Below are positions 25,068 to 34,010 of a stretch of DNA of 64,000 nucleotides, piece by piece (positions within the stretch are counted from its first letter, which is position 1; each line of letters starts with the position of its first letter). The position numbers and the translations under genes are program-made. The notes beneath the pieces were generated by a model. That model ran no database searches. It had not been told where the DNA came from and saw only the letters and a program-made list of their open reading frames with translations. The DNA lies in NCBI RefSeq assembly GCF_003319095.1, contig NZ_QOHI01000001.1, positions 682,001 through 746,000 on the forward strand, read 5' to 3'. Origin of the DNA: Blastococcus sp. TBT05-19 (lineage in GTDB: Bacteria; Actinomycetota; Actinomycetes; Mycobacteriales; Geodermatophilaceae).

Positions 25068-26714
25068 TCAGCTGCACTCAAGAGTTCCAGTGGCGCGGCG
25101 AGCGGCGCGATCACCGAACCCCTGGTTCACGTCCAGGTCTCGAGGGCGACGCCTCGCTGCCCCTCGCCTCCCTCCACACGGGCGGCAACCAGCGTGGGGA
25201 CGGCGGTTGAGCGCTTGGGGCGTCGTAACCCGTGGCCGGCGGCAGTACTGGCAGAGCCATCTGCAGCGGTCGGTGCTGTTCGGCTTGAGGTGGAACAGGC
25301 TCCTGTCCGGGTTCTCGAGATTCTCCACGAAGTACGGGATCAGCTCCGGGTGCCTGTCGGCGAAGCTCTGACCTGCATGTGGTCGGGCTGACCGGTCCGC
25401 CCCGCGGCGGTACGAGCACGGTGGACAGCCGGTCCGGGCCACCGTCCGATTCGCCACTCGGGCTTCCCACTCGTGCCCGCACACCGCACAACGCCACAGG
25501 GCCCGGTCATCCCCGGACGGTGCGAGGTCAGCGGCCGTGAGCCCGGGCCGATCGATCGCCTCGACGAACTGCGCCGCCACGTCCGGGTAGTCCGACGAGA
25601 GGCTGCGGAGGCGAAGTCCTGACCGGAGTCGTCGCCACTTGATGTCTGCTCGGGCCCTCGCTGCTGCACGTGCTTCGGCTGTGGGCTCGTCGACGAGCGT
25701 GTCGGGCTGGAAGGCGAGCAGCGCGCGGAGCACTGCCGAAGCCCATGTCCACGGATCGTCCTCGTCGCCGTCGTCGAGCACGACCTGCTGCTCGGGCGAG
25801 GATCGCCCGGCTGGCAGCGGTCCGAGGCCATTTGGACGCACGCGGACATACCTTTCGCCGGCGAGCCGGTCGAGCTTGCGTGCATCTCGGCCTACGGCCT
25901 CGGTCGGGGCGTGCCAGCGTGTGGGATCCAGGTCGACGAGCAGGTCGGCGCCGGTCACCAGGAGGTCGATGCGGTCCTCGCCAGCGCGGTCGCTACGTGC
26001 ACGTCGCGGACCGAGGACGACCGGCAGACCGCTGCTGAGCTGGACGAGTTCGGCCACCTCGAACTCGAGCCGGCTCGTCCACAGACCGGCCAGGCAGGTC
26101 GGGCACTGGCTGCCGTTCTTCACCCGCTGCCGCGCCGACGTCTCCCAGGTGTGGCCACGCCGGCAGCGCCACAGCACGCGGTTGTGGGAGCCGCTCGGAG
26201 TGCTGGAGACGTCCCGATCCGGTCGGTCCAGGTTCCTCACGAAGTCTCTGACCAGTTCATCGGAGATCTCGGACAGAGGCCGGGACTTGGCGGGGCGGGC
26301 CCGGGCGATCTCCACCTGGCGGCGACGTGCGCAGCCTGGACAGCCCGAGCGTCGCTTGGTCCGGTTGGCCACGGACGTGATCCACTCCGTGTCGCACGAG
26401 GAGCACGTCCAGCGGCAGCGCGCCCCACTGCCCGTCATGAGGTCGTCGGGCCGGTAGTGAGAGGGGGCTCCGTCGACCACTCCGGCGAACTCGGCAGCGA
26501 TCTCCGGATGCATCCGCGCCAGGCCATGGGTGCGGGCTCTGAGGGCCCGCGCGTCCAAGCCCCACCCGCGGGCAGCCAGGCGGACCATCGATCCGCTCCG
26601 CCCGTAGAGCCGGCCCACGTCGTCGGGTGTGAGGCCACTGGCGAACAACCTGCTGAGCGAGTCGCGGTCGACGGCCCGCCACGTCAGCGGCCTGCCACCG
26701 TCCGAAACTTCCAC
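25068..26714 (-). CDS. zinc-finger protein with central PD-(D/E)xK/Vsr-like nuclease domain
   Basis: 548 residues. A homeodomain-like HTH (about 17-56) is followed by two treble-clef zinc units (Cys104/107/125/128; Cys184, His188, Cys204/207). A central block (about 214-300) reads DRIDLLVTGADLLVDLD...WHAP...RDARK and ends in RYVRVRPNG, the layout of Vsr-like/PD-(D/E)xK nucleases (Asp250, Asp261, Lys280). Two more zinc units follow (Cys409/412/430/433; Cys488/491/510/513). The zinc units resemble the DUF4379 repeat (WxC..GHxW...CPxC). GC and third-position bias look lower than in neighbours, suggesting acquisition. No ribosome-binding site before the GTG. A DNA-recognition/cleavage role is inferred; no partner gene is evident. 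Confidence 0.72.
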   Translation of the reverse strand: MEVSDGGRPLTWRAVDRDSLSRLFASGLTPDDVGRLYGRSGSMVRLAARGWGLDARALRARTHGLARMHPEIAAEFAGVVDGAPSHYRPDDLMTGSGARCRWTCSSCDTEWITSVANRTKRRSGCPGCARRRQVEIARARPAKSRPLSEISDELVRDFVRNLDRPDRDVSSTPSGSHNRVLWRCRRGHTWETSARQRVKNGSQCPTCLAGLWTSRLEFEVAELVQLSSGLPVVLGPRRARSDRAGEDRIDLLVTGADLLVDLDPTRWHAPTEAVGRDARKLDRLAGERYVRVRPNGLGPLPAGRSSPEQQVVLDDGDEDDPWTWASAVLRALLAFQPDTLVDEPTAEARAAARARADIKWRRLRSGLRLRSLSSDYPDVAAQFVEAIDRPGLTAADLAPSGDDRALWRCAVCGHEWEARVANRTVARTGCPPCSYRRGADRSARPHAGQSFADRHPELIPYFVENLENPDRSLFHLKPNSTDRCRWLCQYCRRPRVTTPQALNRRPHAGCRPCGGRRGAARRRPRDLDVNQGFGDRAARRATGTLECS

Positions 26715-26791
26715 GTCCGGAGGATTCGCGACGGGTGTGACATTCCCGTCCCTCTCCAGGGCCGCTCAGACGTTCTCGGTGACCGTGTTCC

Positions 26792-27502
26792 TCACGCGCA
26801 CGACCACGTCGCGGGCGCAGCCGGGCCGAGGGCGCTGGTGAGCTCTTCCGCGAACACGGACCACCTCCCGTAGGCGAGCGGGAAGGCGCTGCGCTGGACG
26901 GCGTCGGCGACGAGCGTGAGCTCGCCGGTCTCCCACCCGGGGATCTGCACGAGCCGGTCGTAGAACTGACCGGCCGCATAGACCGGGTCCTGCACCTGCT
27001 CCGGCGTGCCCCATCCCTGGGAGGGACGCTGCTGGAAGAGGCCGAGCGAGTCCCGGTCGCCGTAGTCGAGATTCCGTAGGGTCGACTCCTGCATGGCCGT
27101 CGCCAGCGCGATGACCACGGCTCGATCTGGCAGACCCCGTGAGCGGCCCACCTCGGCGATGGTGGCCGCGTTCTGGATCTGCTCGGCGGTGAGCGTGACC
27201 GATGAGTTCGGCAGGGTGCAGGTGCCCGCCGCGGGCATCTCCGGCCCGCGCTCGGTGCCCCAGGCCACGGCCGCGAACAGGACGGCCGCCACCACGAGCG
27301 CCGGCCACCAGCGGGCGATGCCGCTCCCCGCGCCGGAACCCCGGGCTGCCGGGCGCGACGACCTCCGGGACGGACGGCGGCGCGAGCCGCTCCCTCGACC
27401 ACCGCTGCCGCGTGAGGATCCGCGACCGGCGGACGACCGCGGTCGCGAAGTGCTGCGCGCCCGCCCGGCGGCGGGATGCGTCGCGGTGCGGGGGCTGGTC
27501 AT
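26792..27502 (-). CDS. membrane-anchored lytic-transglycosylase-like protein
   Basis: 236 residues. A Ser/Arg/Gly-rich cytoplasmic N-terminus (1-60) precedes one membrane helix ([17 protein letters not shown]). The extracellular part reads [39 protein letters not shown] and [15 protein letters not shown], the segment found in actinobacterial cell-wall hydrolase-like proteins; the Glu in MQES is the candidate catalytic acid. No NlpC/P60 domain follows. Likely acts on peptidoglycan, but activity is unproven. Start at GTG/ATG 27502 accepted because the basic tail is typical. Confidence 0.75.
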   Translation of the reverse strand: MTSPRTATHPAAGRARSTSRPRSSAGRGSSRGSGGRGSGSRRRPSRRSSRPAARGSGAGSGIARWWPALVVAAVLFAAVAWGTERGPEMPAAGTCTLPNSSVTLTAEQIQNAATIAEVGRSRGLPDRAVVIALATAMQESTLRNLDYGDRDSLGLFQQRPSQGWGTPEQVQDPVYAAGQFYDRLVQIPGWETGELTLVADAVQRSAFPLAYGRWSVFAEELTSALGPAAPATWSCA

Positions 27503-27566
27503 CGGACCCAGGGTAGGTGGCGAACCTGGCGGTTCCCTGGCACCGCCACCGTGGGGTGGCTCTCCT

Positions 27567-28538
27567 TCAGTTGGCGTGCAGGTCCGCGTTCAGCTGGCCC
27601 CAGGTGCCCTCGCGGGGCAGGGCCTCCAGCGCGCCGCTGACGCTGTTGCGCCGGAACAGCAGGCCGTTGCGGCCGGACAGCTCCTTGCCCTTCACCACCG
27701 AGCCGTCGGGCAGCGTGATCCGCGACCCCGCGGTGACGTAGCAGCCGGCCTCGACGACGCAGCCGTCGCCCAGCGAGATGCCGATGCCGGAGTTGGCGCC
27801 CAGCAGGCAGCCGCTGCCGATCGAGATGACCTCTGCGCCACCGCCGGACAGGGTGCCCATGATCGAGGCGCTGCCACCAATGTCGCTGTCGGCGCCCACG
27901 ACGACGCCGGCGCTGATCCGGCCCTCGACCATGGAGGGGCCCAGCGTGCCGGCGTTGAAGTTGACGAAGCCCTCGTGCATCACCGTGGTGCCCTCGGCGA
28001 GGTGGGCGCCCAGCCGGACCCGGTCGGCGTCGGCGATGCGCACGCCGGAGGGGATGACGTAGTCGACCATCCGCGGGAACTTGTCGACGCCGAAGACGGT
28101 CACGTGCCCGACGGCGGCCCGCAGCCGGTGGGCGTTGAACGTCGCCGCCTCCACCGGGCCGGCGCTGGTCCAGGCCACGTTGGTGAGCAGGCCGAAGATG
28201 CCGGTCATGTTCGCCTGGTGCGGCCGGATCAGCCGCGAGGAGAGCAGGTGCAGCCGCAGCCAGACGTCGTGGGTGTCCGCGGCGGGCGCGGACAGGTCGG
28301 CGATGACCGTGCGCACGGCGATGACCTCGACGCCACGCGCCTCGTCCCGGCGCACCAGGCCGCCGTAGTCGGGGCCGAGCTCGCCCGACAGCTCCAGCGC
28401 ACCCAGGCGGGTCGTCCCGGAGGCGGCACCGTCGGGCGCCCCGAGCCGGGGCTCGGGGTACCAGGTGTCGAGCACCGTCCCCGACGGGGTCACGGTGGCC
28501 AGGCCGGCGGCGGATGCGGAGACGGGCGCGGCAGTCAC
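27567..28538 (-). CDS. dapD: tetrahydrodipicolinate N-succinyltransferase
   Basis: 323 residues. [53 protein letters not shown], and the left-handed beta-helix repeats ending [10 protein letters not shown] and NADLHAN match actinobacterial DapD. It succinylates tetrahydrodipicolinate, the first succinylase-branch step toward diaminopimelate. GTG at 28536-28538 is preferred over ATG 28562, because a TAGCGT -10 box lies exactly 7 nt before it (leaderless), and that box would sit within the coding region if the ATG were used. Divergent from dapE. Confidence 0.92.
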   Translation of the reverse strand: MTAAPVSASAAGLATVTPSGTVLDTWYPEPRLGAPDGAASGTTRLGALELSGELGPDYGGLVRRDEARGVEVIAVRTVIADLSAPAADTHDVWLRLHLLSSRLIRPHQANMTGIFGLLTNVAWTSAGPVEAATFNAHRLRAAVGHVTVFGVDKFPRMVDYVIPSGVRIADADRVRLGAHLAEGTTVMHEGFVNFNAGTLGPSMVEGRISAGVVVGADSDIGGSASIMGTLSGGGAEVISIGSGCLLGANSGIGISLGDGCVVEAGCYVTAGSRITLPDGSVVKGKELSGRNGLLFRRNSVSGALEALPREGTWGQLNADLHAN

Positions 28539-28545
28539 GGGGACG

Positions 28546-28603
28546 ACGCTACCCAGGCGCATCCCGCGTCGGCGCGGCTGGTCGGCGCGGCGGCGCATAG
28601 GCT
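28546..28603. promoter_or_regulatory. mirrored leaderless promoters of dapD and dapE
   Basis: On the minus strand TAGCGT (28546-28551) is followed by 7 nt and the dapD GTG. On the plus strand TAGGCT (28598-28603) is followed by 7 nt and the dapE GTG at 28611. Both fit TAnnnT-N7-start, the spacing for transcription beginning at the start codon. No ribosome-binding site is seen for either gene. Confidence 0.6.
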
Positions 28604-28610
28604 CGCCCGC

Positions 28611-29719
28611 GTGAGTGATCTCCCGCCGCTCGACCTCTCCGCCGACGTCCTGACCCTCACCCGCGCGCTCGTCGACGCGCCGTCGGTCTCCGGCAGCGAG
28701 ACGGCCCTCGCCGACGCGGTCGAGGCGGCGCTGCGGGCCCTGGGCGGCCTCGAGGTGGAGCGCATCGGCGACGCCGTCCTGGCCCGCACGAACCTCGACC
28801 TGCCGACCCGGGTGGTCCTCGCCGGTCACCTCGACACCGTGCCCATCGCGGACAACGTGCCCAGCCGGCTCGAGGAGACCACCGGCCGGCTCTACGGCTG
28901 CGGCACCAGCGACATGAAGTCCGGCGACGCGGTGATGCTGGCCCTGGCGGCGCGGTTCGGCGTCCCCGGCGCGCAGCCCGCGCACGACCTCACCTTCGTC
29001 TTCTACGACAACGAGGAGGTCGAGGCGGTCAAGAACGGCCTCGGCCGGGTGGCCCGGGAGCGGCGCGGCTGGCTCTACGGCGACCTCGCGATCCTGCTGG
29101 AGCCCACCGACGGCGAGATCGAGGCCGGCTGCCAGGGCACGTTGCGCGCGCTGCTGCAGGCCAAGGGCCGCCGGGCGCACAGCGCGCGGAGCTGGCTGGG
29201 GGAGAACGCCATCCACGGGCTGACCGGGGCGATGGCGGCGCTGGCCGCCTACCGCGCGCGCGAGGTGGAGATCGACGGCTGCACCTACCGGGAGGGGCTC
29301 AACGCGGTCGCGATCTCCGGCGGGGTGGCGGGCAACGTCATCCCCGACGAGGCGTGCCTGACGGTCAACTTCCGCTACGCCCCGGACCGGGACGAGGACG
29401 CGGCCGAGGCGCACGTCCGCGAGGTGTTCGCCGACGCCATCGCGGCCGGCGCCACGCTGACCGTCGTCGACAACGCCGGGGGCGCCCTGCCCGGGCTGGC
29501 CGAGCCGGCCGCCGCCGCCTTCGTCGAGGCCGTGGGCCGGCCGGCGCGGGCCAAGCTGGGCTGGACCGACGTCGCCCGGTTCGCCGCGTTCGGCATCCCC
29601 GCGATCAACTACGGCCCCGGGGACCCGCAGCTCGCCCACACGCGCGAGGAGCACGTCCTCGTGGAGCGGCTGCAGCCGGCCGTGGACGCCCTGACCGCCT
29701 ACCTCTCCCGGAGCAGCTC

Positions 29720-29723
<4 letters not shown>
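28611..29723 (+). CDS. dapE: succinyl-diaminopimelate desuccinylase
   Basis: 370 residues, M20 metallopeptidase fold. [45 protein letters not shown] and [15 protein letters not shown] supply the two-zinc site and catalytic Glu; [15 protein letters not shown] holds the last His ligand. It releases LL-diaminopimelate. GTG start is set by the leaderless promoter. Stop overlaps the LOG gene start (GTGA). With dapC and dapD in the window, three of the succinylase-branch steps are present. Confidence 0.93.
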
Positions 29724-30547
<824 letters not shown>

Positions 30548-30548
30548 C

Positions 30549-30917
30549 GTGCTCTCGTTCCTCGTCTTCGTCCTCGCCGTCCTGCTGGTCGGGGGTGTGC
30601 TGTTCCTCGTGGCGTCGCTGCTCCTCGGGCGCGGGGAGACGCAGCCCCCGGCCGAGCTCGACCGGTCACCGGTGGAGCTGCCCGACGACCGCGCCGTCAC
30701 CGGCTCCGACGTCCGGGGGCTGGCCATCACGGTGACCGCCCGCGGCTACCGGATGGCCGAGGTGGACTGGCTGCTCGGCCAGCTGGCGCAGGCGCTGGAC
30801 ACCCGGGACGCCGAGATCGCCGGGCTGCGGGCCGAGCTCGCCGCTCGCTCGCAGCAGGAGACGCCGACCGATCCGGGCATCGAGCCCGCCGGAGGAGGAG
30901 GGGCCCGCAATGCCTGA
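30549..30917 (+). CDS. DivIVA-domain membrane protein
   Basis: 122 residues. One N-terminal membrane helix (LSFLVFVLAVLLVGGVLFLVASLLL) is followed by a DivIVA-like segment, DVRGLAITVTARGYRMAEVDWLLGQLAQAL, leading into a short coiled coil (DTRDAEIAGLRAELAAR). Such short proteins occur next to tag/DUF3117 in actinobacteria. Probably linked to cell-pole or septal organisation. GTG starts 1 bp after the LOG stop; the end overlaps the SRPBCC gene by 8 nt. Confidence 0.8.
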   Translation: MLSFLVFVLAVLLVGGVLFLVASLLLGRGETQPPAELDRSPVELPDDRAVTGSDVRGLAITVTARGYRMAEVDWLLGQLAQALDTRDAEIAGLRAELAARSQQETPTDPGIEPAGGGGARNA

Positions 30918-31368
30918 GCTCGTGGAACGGATCGACGTCGACGCCCCGCCGGAGCAGGTGTGGGCGGCGCTCACCGCCTGGACCCGGCAGGGGGAGTGGA
31001 TGGTGGCCACCGACGTCCGGACCGTCGGGGGCCCGGCGCAGGGCTTCGGCGGACGGCTGGCCGCGCGCACCGGCCTGCCGCTGCCCGGAGGCCGGCACGT
31101 CGGGCTGCTCGACACCATGGTGATCATGAAGTGGGAGCCGCCCCGGCTGGTGGAGGTGCAGCACACCGGCCGGCTGGTGCGCGGACCGGGCATTTTCGAG
31201 ATCGAGCCGCGCGGCGAGCACTCGACGTTCGTGTGGACCGAGAAGCTCTACCTGCCCTACGGGTACCTCGGCGTCGTCGGCTTCGCCCTGGTCAAGCCGT
31301 TCGCGCTGCTGGGCATCCGCTGGTCGCTGCGCCGCTTCGCGAGGTTCGCCCGCACCTTCCCCGGCTGA
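30910..31368 (+). CDS. SRPBCC family protein
   Basis: 152 residues. MPELVERIDVDAPPEQVWAALTAW is the usual start of polyketide-cyclase/START-like SRPBCC proteins, followed by TMVIMKWEPPRLVEVQHTG and a C-terminal helix WSLRRFARFARTF. It likely binds a hydrophobic ligand; substrate unknown. The GAGGAGGAGGG preceding ATG is a strong ribosome-binding site. Part of the dapE-LOG-DivIVA run. Confidence 0.82.
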   Translation: MPELVERIDVDAPPEQVWAALTAWTRQGEWMVATDVRTVGGPAQGFGGRLAARTGLPLPGGRHVGLLDTMVIMKWEPPRLVEVQHTGRLVRGPGIFEIEPRGEHSTFVWTEKLYLPYGYLGVVGFALVKPFALLGIRWSLRRFARFARTFPG

Positions 31369-31453
31369 CCGGCGGAGGTGACCGCCGGTCGCCAGCAGCC
31401 GTGGGCGACGATGTCGCCGTGCGGAACGGGGCAGGGACGACGGAGGGACCGGC

Positions 31454-32356
31454 GTGAGCCGCAGGGGCTGGGCGCTGTTCCTGGCGATGTCGGTGATCTG
31501 GGGCGTGCCCTACCTGCTGATCAAGGTCGCGGTGGGCGAGGTGTCGCCGGTGGTGGTCGTCTTCGCCCGCTGCGTCATCGGAGCCGCGCTGCTGCTGCCC
31601 TGGACCATCGCCCGCGGTCAGCTGCGCCCGGCCCTGCGGCACTGGAAGGCGCTGCTGGCCTTCACGGTGCTGGAGATGACCGGCCCCTGGCTGCTGCTGT
31701 CCTGGGCCGAGCAGTCGCTGTCCAGCTCGCTCACCGGGCTCCTGGTCGCCGGGGTGCCGTTCGCCGCCGCGCTGGCCGCCCGGCTGGCCGGCGAGGAGGA
31801 CCGCCTGACGCCCACGCGGCTGGTCGGCATGGCGGTCGGCGTCGTCGGCATCGCGGTGCTGCTCGGCCTCGACCTCGAGGGCGCCCAGCTGCTGCCGCTC
31901 CTGGCGGTCGGCCTGGTCGTCGTCGGCTACGCCACGGCGCCGATGATCGTGTCGCGGGCGCTGCCCGACGTCCCGGGAGTGGCGGCCAGCTCGATCGCGC
32001 TGTTCGTCACCGCGGTGGTCTACGCGCCGTTCGCCGTCCCGCGGCTGGGGCAGGTCGGCGACGCGTCGTCGGAGGCGCTGCTCTCCCTGGTGCTGCTCGG
32101 CGTGCTGTGCACGGCGGTGGCCCTGGCGCTGTTCTTCGCGCTCATCCGGGAGGTCGGCCCGCAGCGCGCGCTGGTCATCACCTTCGTCAACCCGGCGGTC
32201 GCGGTGCTGCTGGGGGTGTGGCTGCTCGACGAGCCGTTCACCCTCGGCATCGCCCTGGGCCTGCCGCTGGTGCTGGCCGGCTGCGTCCTGGCCACCGGTC
32301 GCGGAGCCCGCGGCGCGCGGCCCGCTGCCGAGGCGATCGACGCCGCCGCGCGCTGA
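31454..32356 (+). CDS. EamA/DMT family transporter
   Basis: 300 residues with ten membrane segments arranged as two EamA repeats; MSVIWGVPYLLIKVAVGEVSPVVVVFAR opens the first and LVLLGVLCTAVALALFFALIREVGPQRALVITFVNPAVAVLLG the second. The family exports metabolites or amino acids; the substrate cannot be read from sequence. GTG start follows GGAGGGA. It converges with the glycosyltransferase gene (3 bp between stops). Confidence 0.88.
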   Translation: MSRRGWALFLAMSVIWGVPYLLIKVAVGEVSPVVVVFARCVIGAALLLPWTIARGQLRPALRHWKALLAFTVLEMTGPWLLLSWAEQSLSSSLTGLLVAGVPFAAALAARLAGEEDRLTPTRLVGMAVGVVGIAVLLGLDLEGAQLLPLLAVGLVVVGYATAPMIVSRALPDVPGVAASSIALFVTAVVYAPFAVPRLGQVGDASSEALLSLVLLGVLCTAVALALFFALIREVGPQRALVITFVNPAVAVLLGVWLLDEPFTLGIALGLPLVLAGCVLATGRGARGARPAAEAIDAAAR

Positions 32357-32359
32357 GGG

Positions 32360-33865
32360 TCAGCCGAGCCGGCGGAGCTCCGGCCAGATCTGCGACCAGG
32401 GCACCTGCCGCCCGGTGGCCAGCCAGACGGGCTCGCCCTGCTCCTCGTTGTCGAGCCCCACGCCGTTGTCGATCCGCCCGGCCGTCATCACCGAGCCGAA
32501 CCACCGCTCCAGGTCCGCCCGGGGCAGCCCCACCACGACGGCGGCGTCGGCGTCCTCGGGAGGTGGACCCCAGTCGCCGTAGGCGTTGTGCCCGCTGTAG
32601 GCCGGTCCGAGCCGGGGCGCGAAGCGGTCGACCGCGCCGGCCTGCCCGTAGTTGCCGGTGAGGACGACGACCCGCGCGCCGGCCGGCAGCTCGTCCCGCG
32701 CGCGCTCGACGGCGGCGGCGAACCGGGGCCAGCCGACGGTCTCCCCGGCGTCGTAGTTGATGTCGGGGACCGGTGTGCTCGCGAGGCGTTCCACCGGGAC
32801 CAGCGGCAGCCCGAGCGTGGCGTCGATCGCCAGGCTCAGCGCCAGTGCGGCGACGAGCAGCCCCGCCCGCAGCCGGCCGGCTCCGCGCCGGACCCAGGCG
32901 AGGACCGGCGCCGCACCGGCAGCCAGCAGCACGGGGTAGAGCCCCGCGAGGTAGTACGGCTTGCCGCCGGTCGCGAGGAAGAGCACCGCGAGGACGGCGT
33001 AGGCGACGGCGAACGACCGCCAGGTGCGCAGGGCCGGGTCGCGGGCGAGACGCCACAGCCCGGCCGCCCACACGGGGACCAGCAGCGGGCTGACCAGGAC
33101 CAGCTGGAACGGGAGGAACAGGTACCAGGGCTCGCTGGTGCCCGAGCTCCCCCCGGCGATCGCCTCGGCCAGCTCCAGCTGCGGCCAGCCGTTCGCGGCC
33201 TGCCATCCCAGGTTCGGCGCCCAGATCGCCAGCGCGAGCAGCCCGCCGAGCCACGGCCACGGGGAGCGCAGCGCGGGGCGGGGCCCGACGGCCAGCACCC
33301 CGAGGACGACGGCGCCGATCAGGAACGCCGGCTGGACCTTGTTCTGCAGCGCCAGGCCGGCCACCACGCCGGTCGCCAGCCAGATCCGGCCGCCGTCGCG
33401 CAGCGACCGGACGAGGAGCCACGACAGCGCGGTCCACGCGAGCAGGTCGAAGGACGTCGTGGACAGCAGGTGACCGGCGATCAGCAGGATCGAGGACACC
33501 GCCGTGCAGGCCGCGGCGAGCAGCTGACCGGCCCGCCCGGAACCGAACTCGCGCGCCAGGAGCCCGGTGAGCACGACGACCAGGCCGGAGGCGAGGGCCG
33601 AGGGCGCGCGCAGCGCCGTCAGCGACCCGGGGAACATGCTCTCCACCGCCCGGGCGACCAGCGGCGTGAGCGGCGGCTGGTCGACGTAGCCGAAGGCGAG
33701 CTCGCGGCCGGCGCGCAGGAAGTACAGCTCGTCGCGGGAGTACCCGTACCGGCCGGCGACGGCGAGCAGCAGCAGGGTGACGGCCGCACCGAGGGCGACC
33801 AGGGGCCCGGTCGCCACGGCCGGGCGCGCGTCGGTGCGGCGGTCGGCCTCCACCACCGCGGTCAC
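32360..33865 (-). CDS. membrane glycosyltransferase family 39-like protein
   Basis: About 501 residues. YGYSRDELYFLRAGRELAFGYVDQPPLTPLVAR is the DE-containing first extracellular loop of the ArnT/PMT (GT-C, GT39) family, followed by about 10-12 membrane helices and a soluble C-terminal domain. It would transfer a sugar from a polyprenyl-phosphate donor to a cell-envelope acceptor. GTG at 33863-33865 preferred over 33919 because the upstream residues look non-coding. Divergent from the FN3 gene, whose secreted product might be a substrate (speculative). Confidence 0.85.
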   Translation of the reverse strand: MTAVVEADRRTDARPAVATGPLVALGAAVTLLLLAVAGRYGYSRDELYFLRAGRELAFGYVDQPPLTPLVARAVESMFPGSLTALRAPSALASGLVVVLTGLLAREFGSGRAGQLLAAACTAVSSILLIAGHLLSTTSFDLLAWTALSWLLVRSLRDGGRIWLATGVVAGLALQNKVQPAFLIGAVVLGVLAVGPRPALRSPWPWLGGLLALAIWAPNLGWQAANGWPQLELAEAIAGGSSGTSEPWYLFLPFQLVLVSPLLVPVWAAGLWRLARDPALRTWRSFAVAYAVLAVLFLATGGKPYYLAGLYPVLLAAGAAPVLAWVRRGAGRLRAGLLVAALALSLAIDATLGLPLVPVERLASTPVPDINYDAGETVGWPRFAAAVERARDELPAGARVVVLTGNYGQAGAVDRFAPRLGPAYSGHNAYGDWGPPPEDADAAVVVGLPRADLERWFGSVMTAGRIDNGVGLDNEEQGEPVWLATGRQVPWSQIWPELRRLG

Positions 33866-34010
33866 CGCGCGGACGCTAGCCGATGGCGGGCGCCCGGAGG
33901 CCCGTCCGGCGCGCGGCACCCGTCCGGGTGTGCCGGGCTCAAGGGCGGCGTCCTGCCTGCCGAAAGGGATGCGGCAACGGATGTCCCGGGCACCCCGGAG
34001 AGGAGGGCCC

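Noticed and set aside
24979-26791. Mobile element or phage remnant around the zinc-finger/nuclease gene
   Set aside because: No integrase, transposase, tRNA, terminal inverted repeats or target duplication seen at the edges; only base composition and domain content hint at acquisition.
27545-27560. GCCACC-GTGG-GGTGGC hairpin after dapD as a terminator
   Set aside because: Only a 6-bp stem, and on the wrong side of a short gap to be convincing; stems of this size are expected by chance at this GC.
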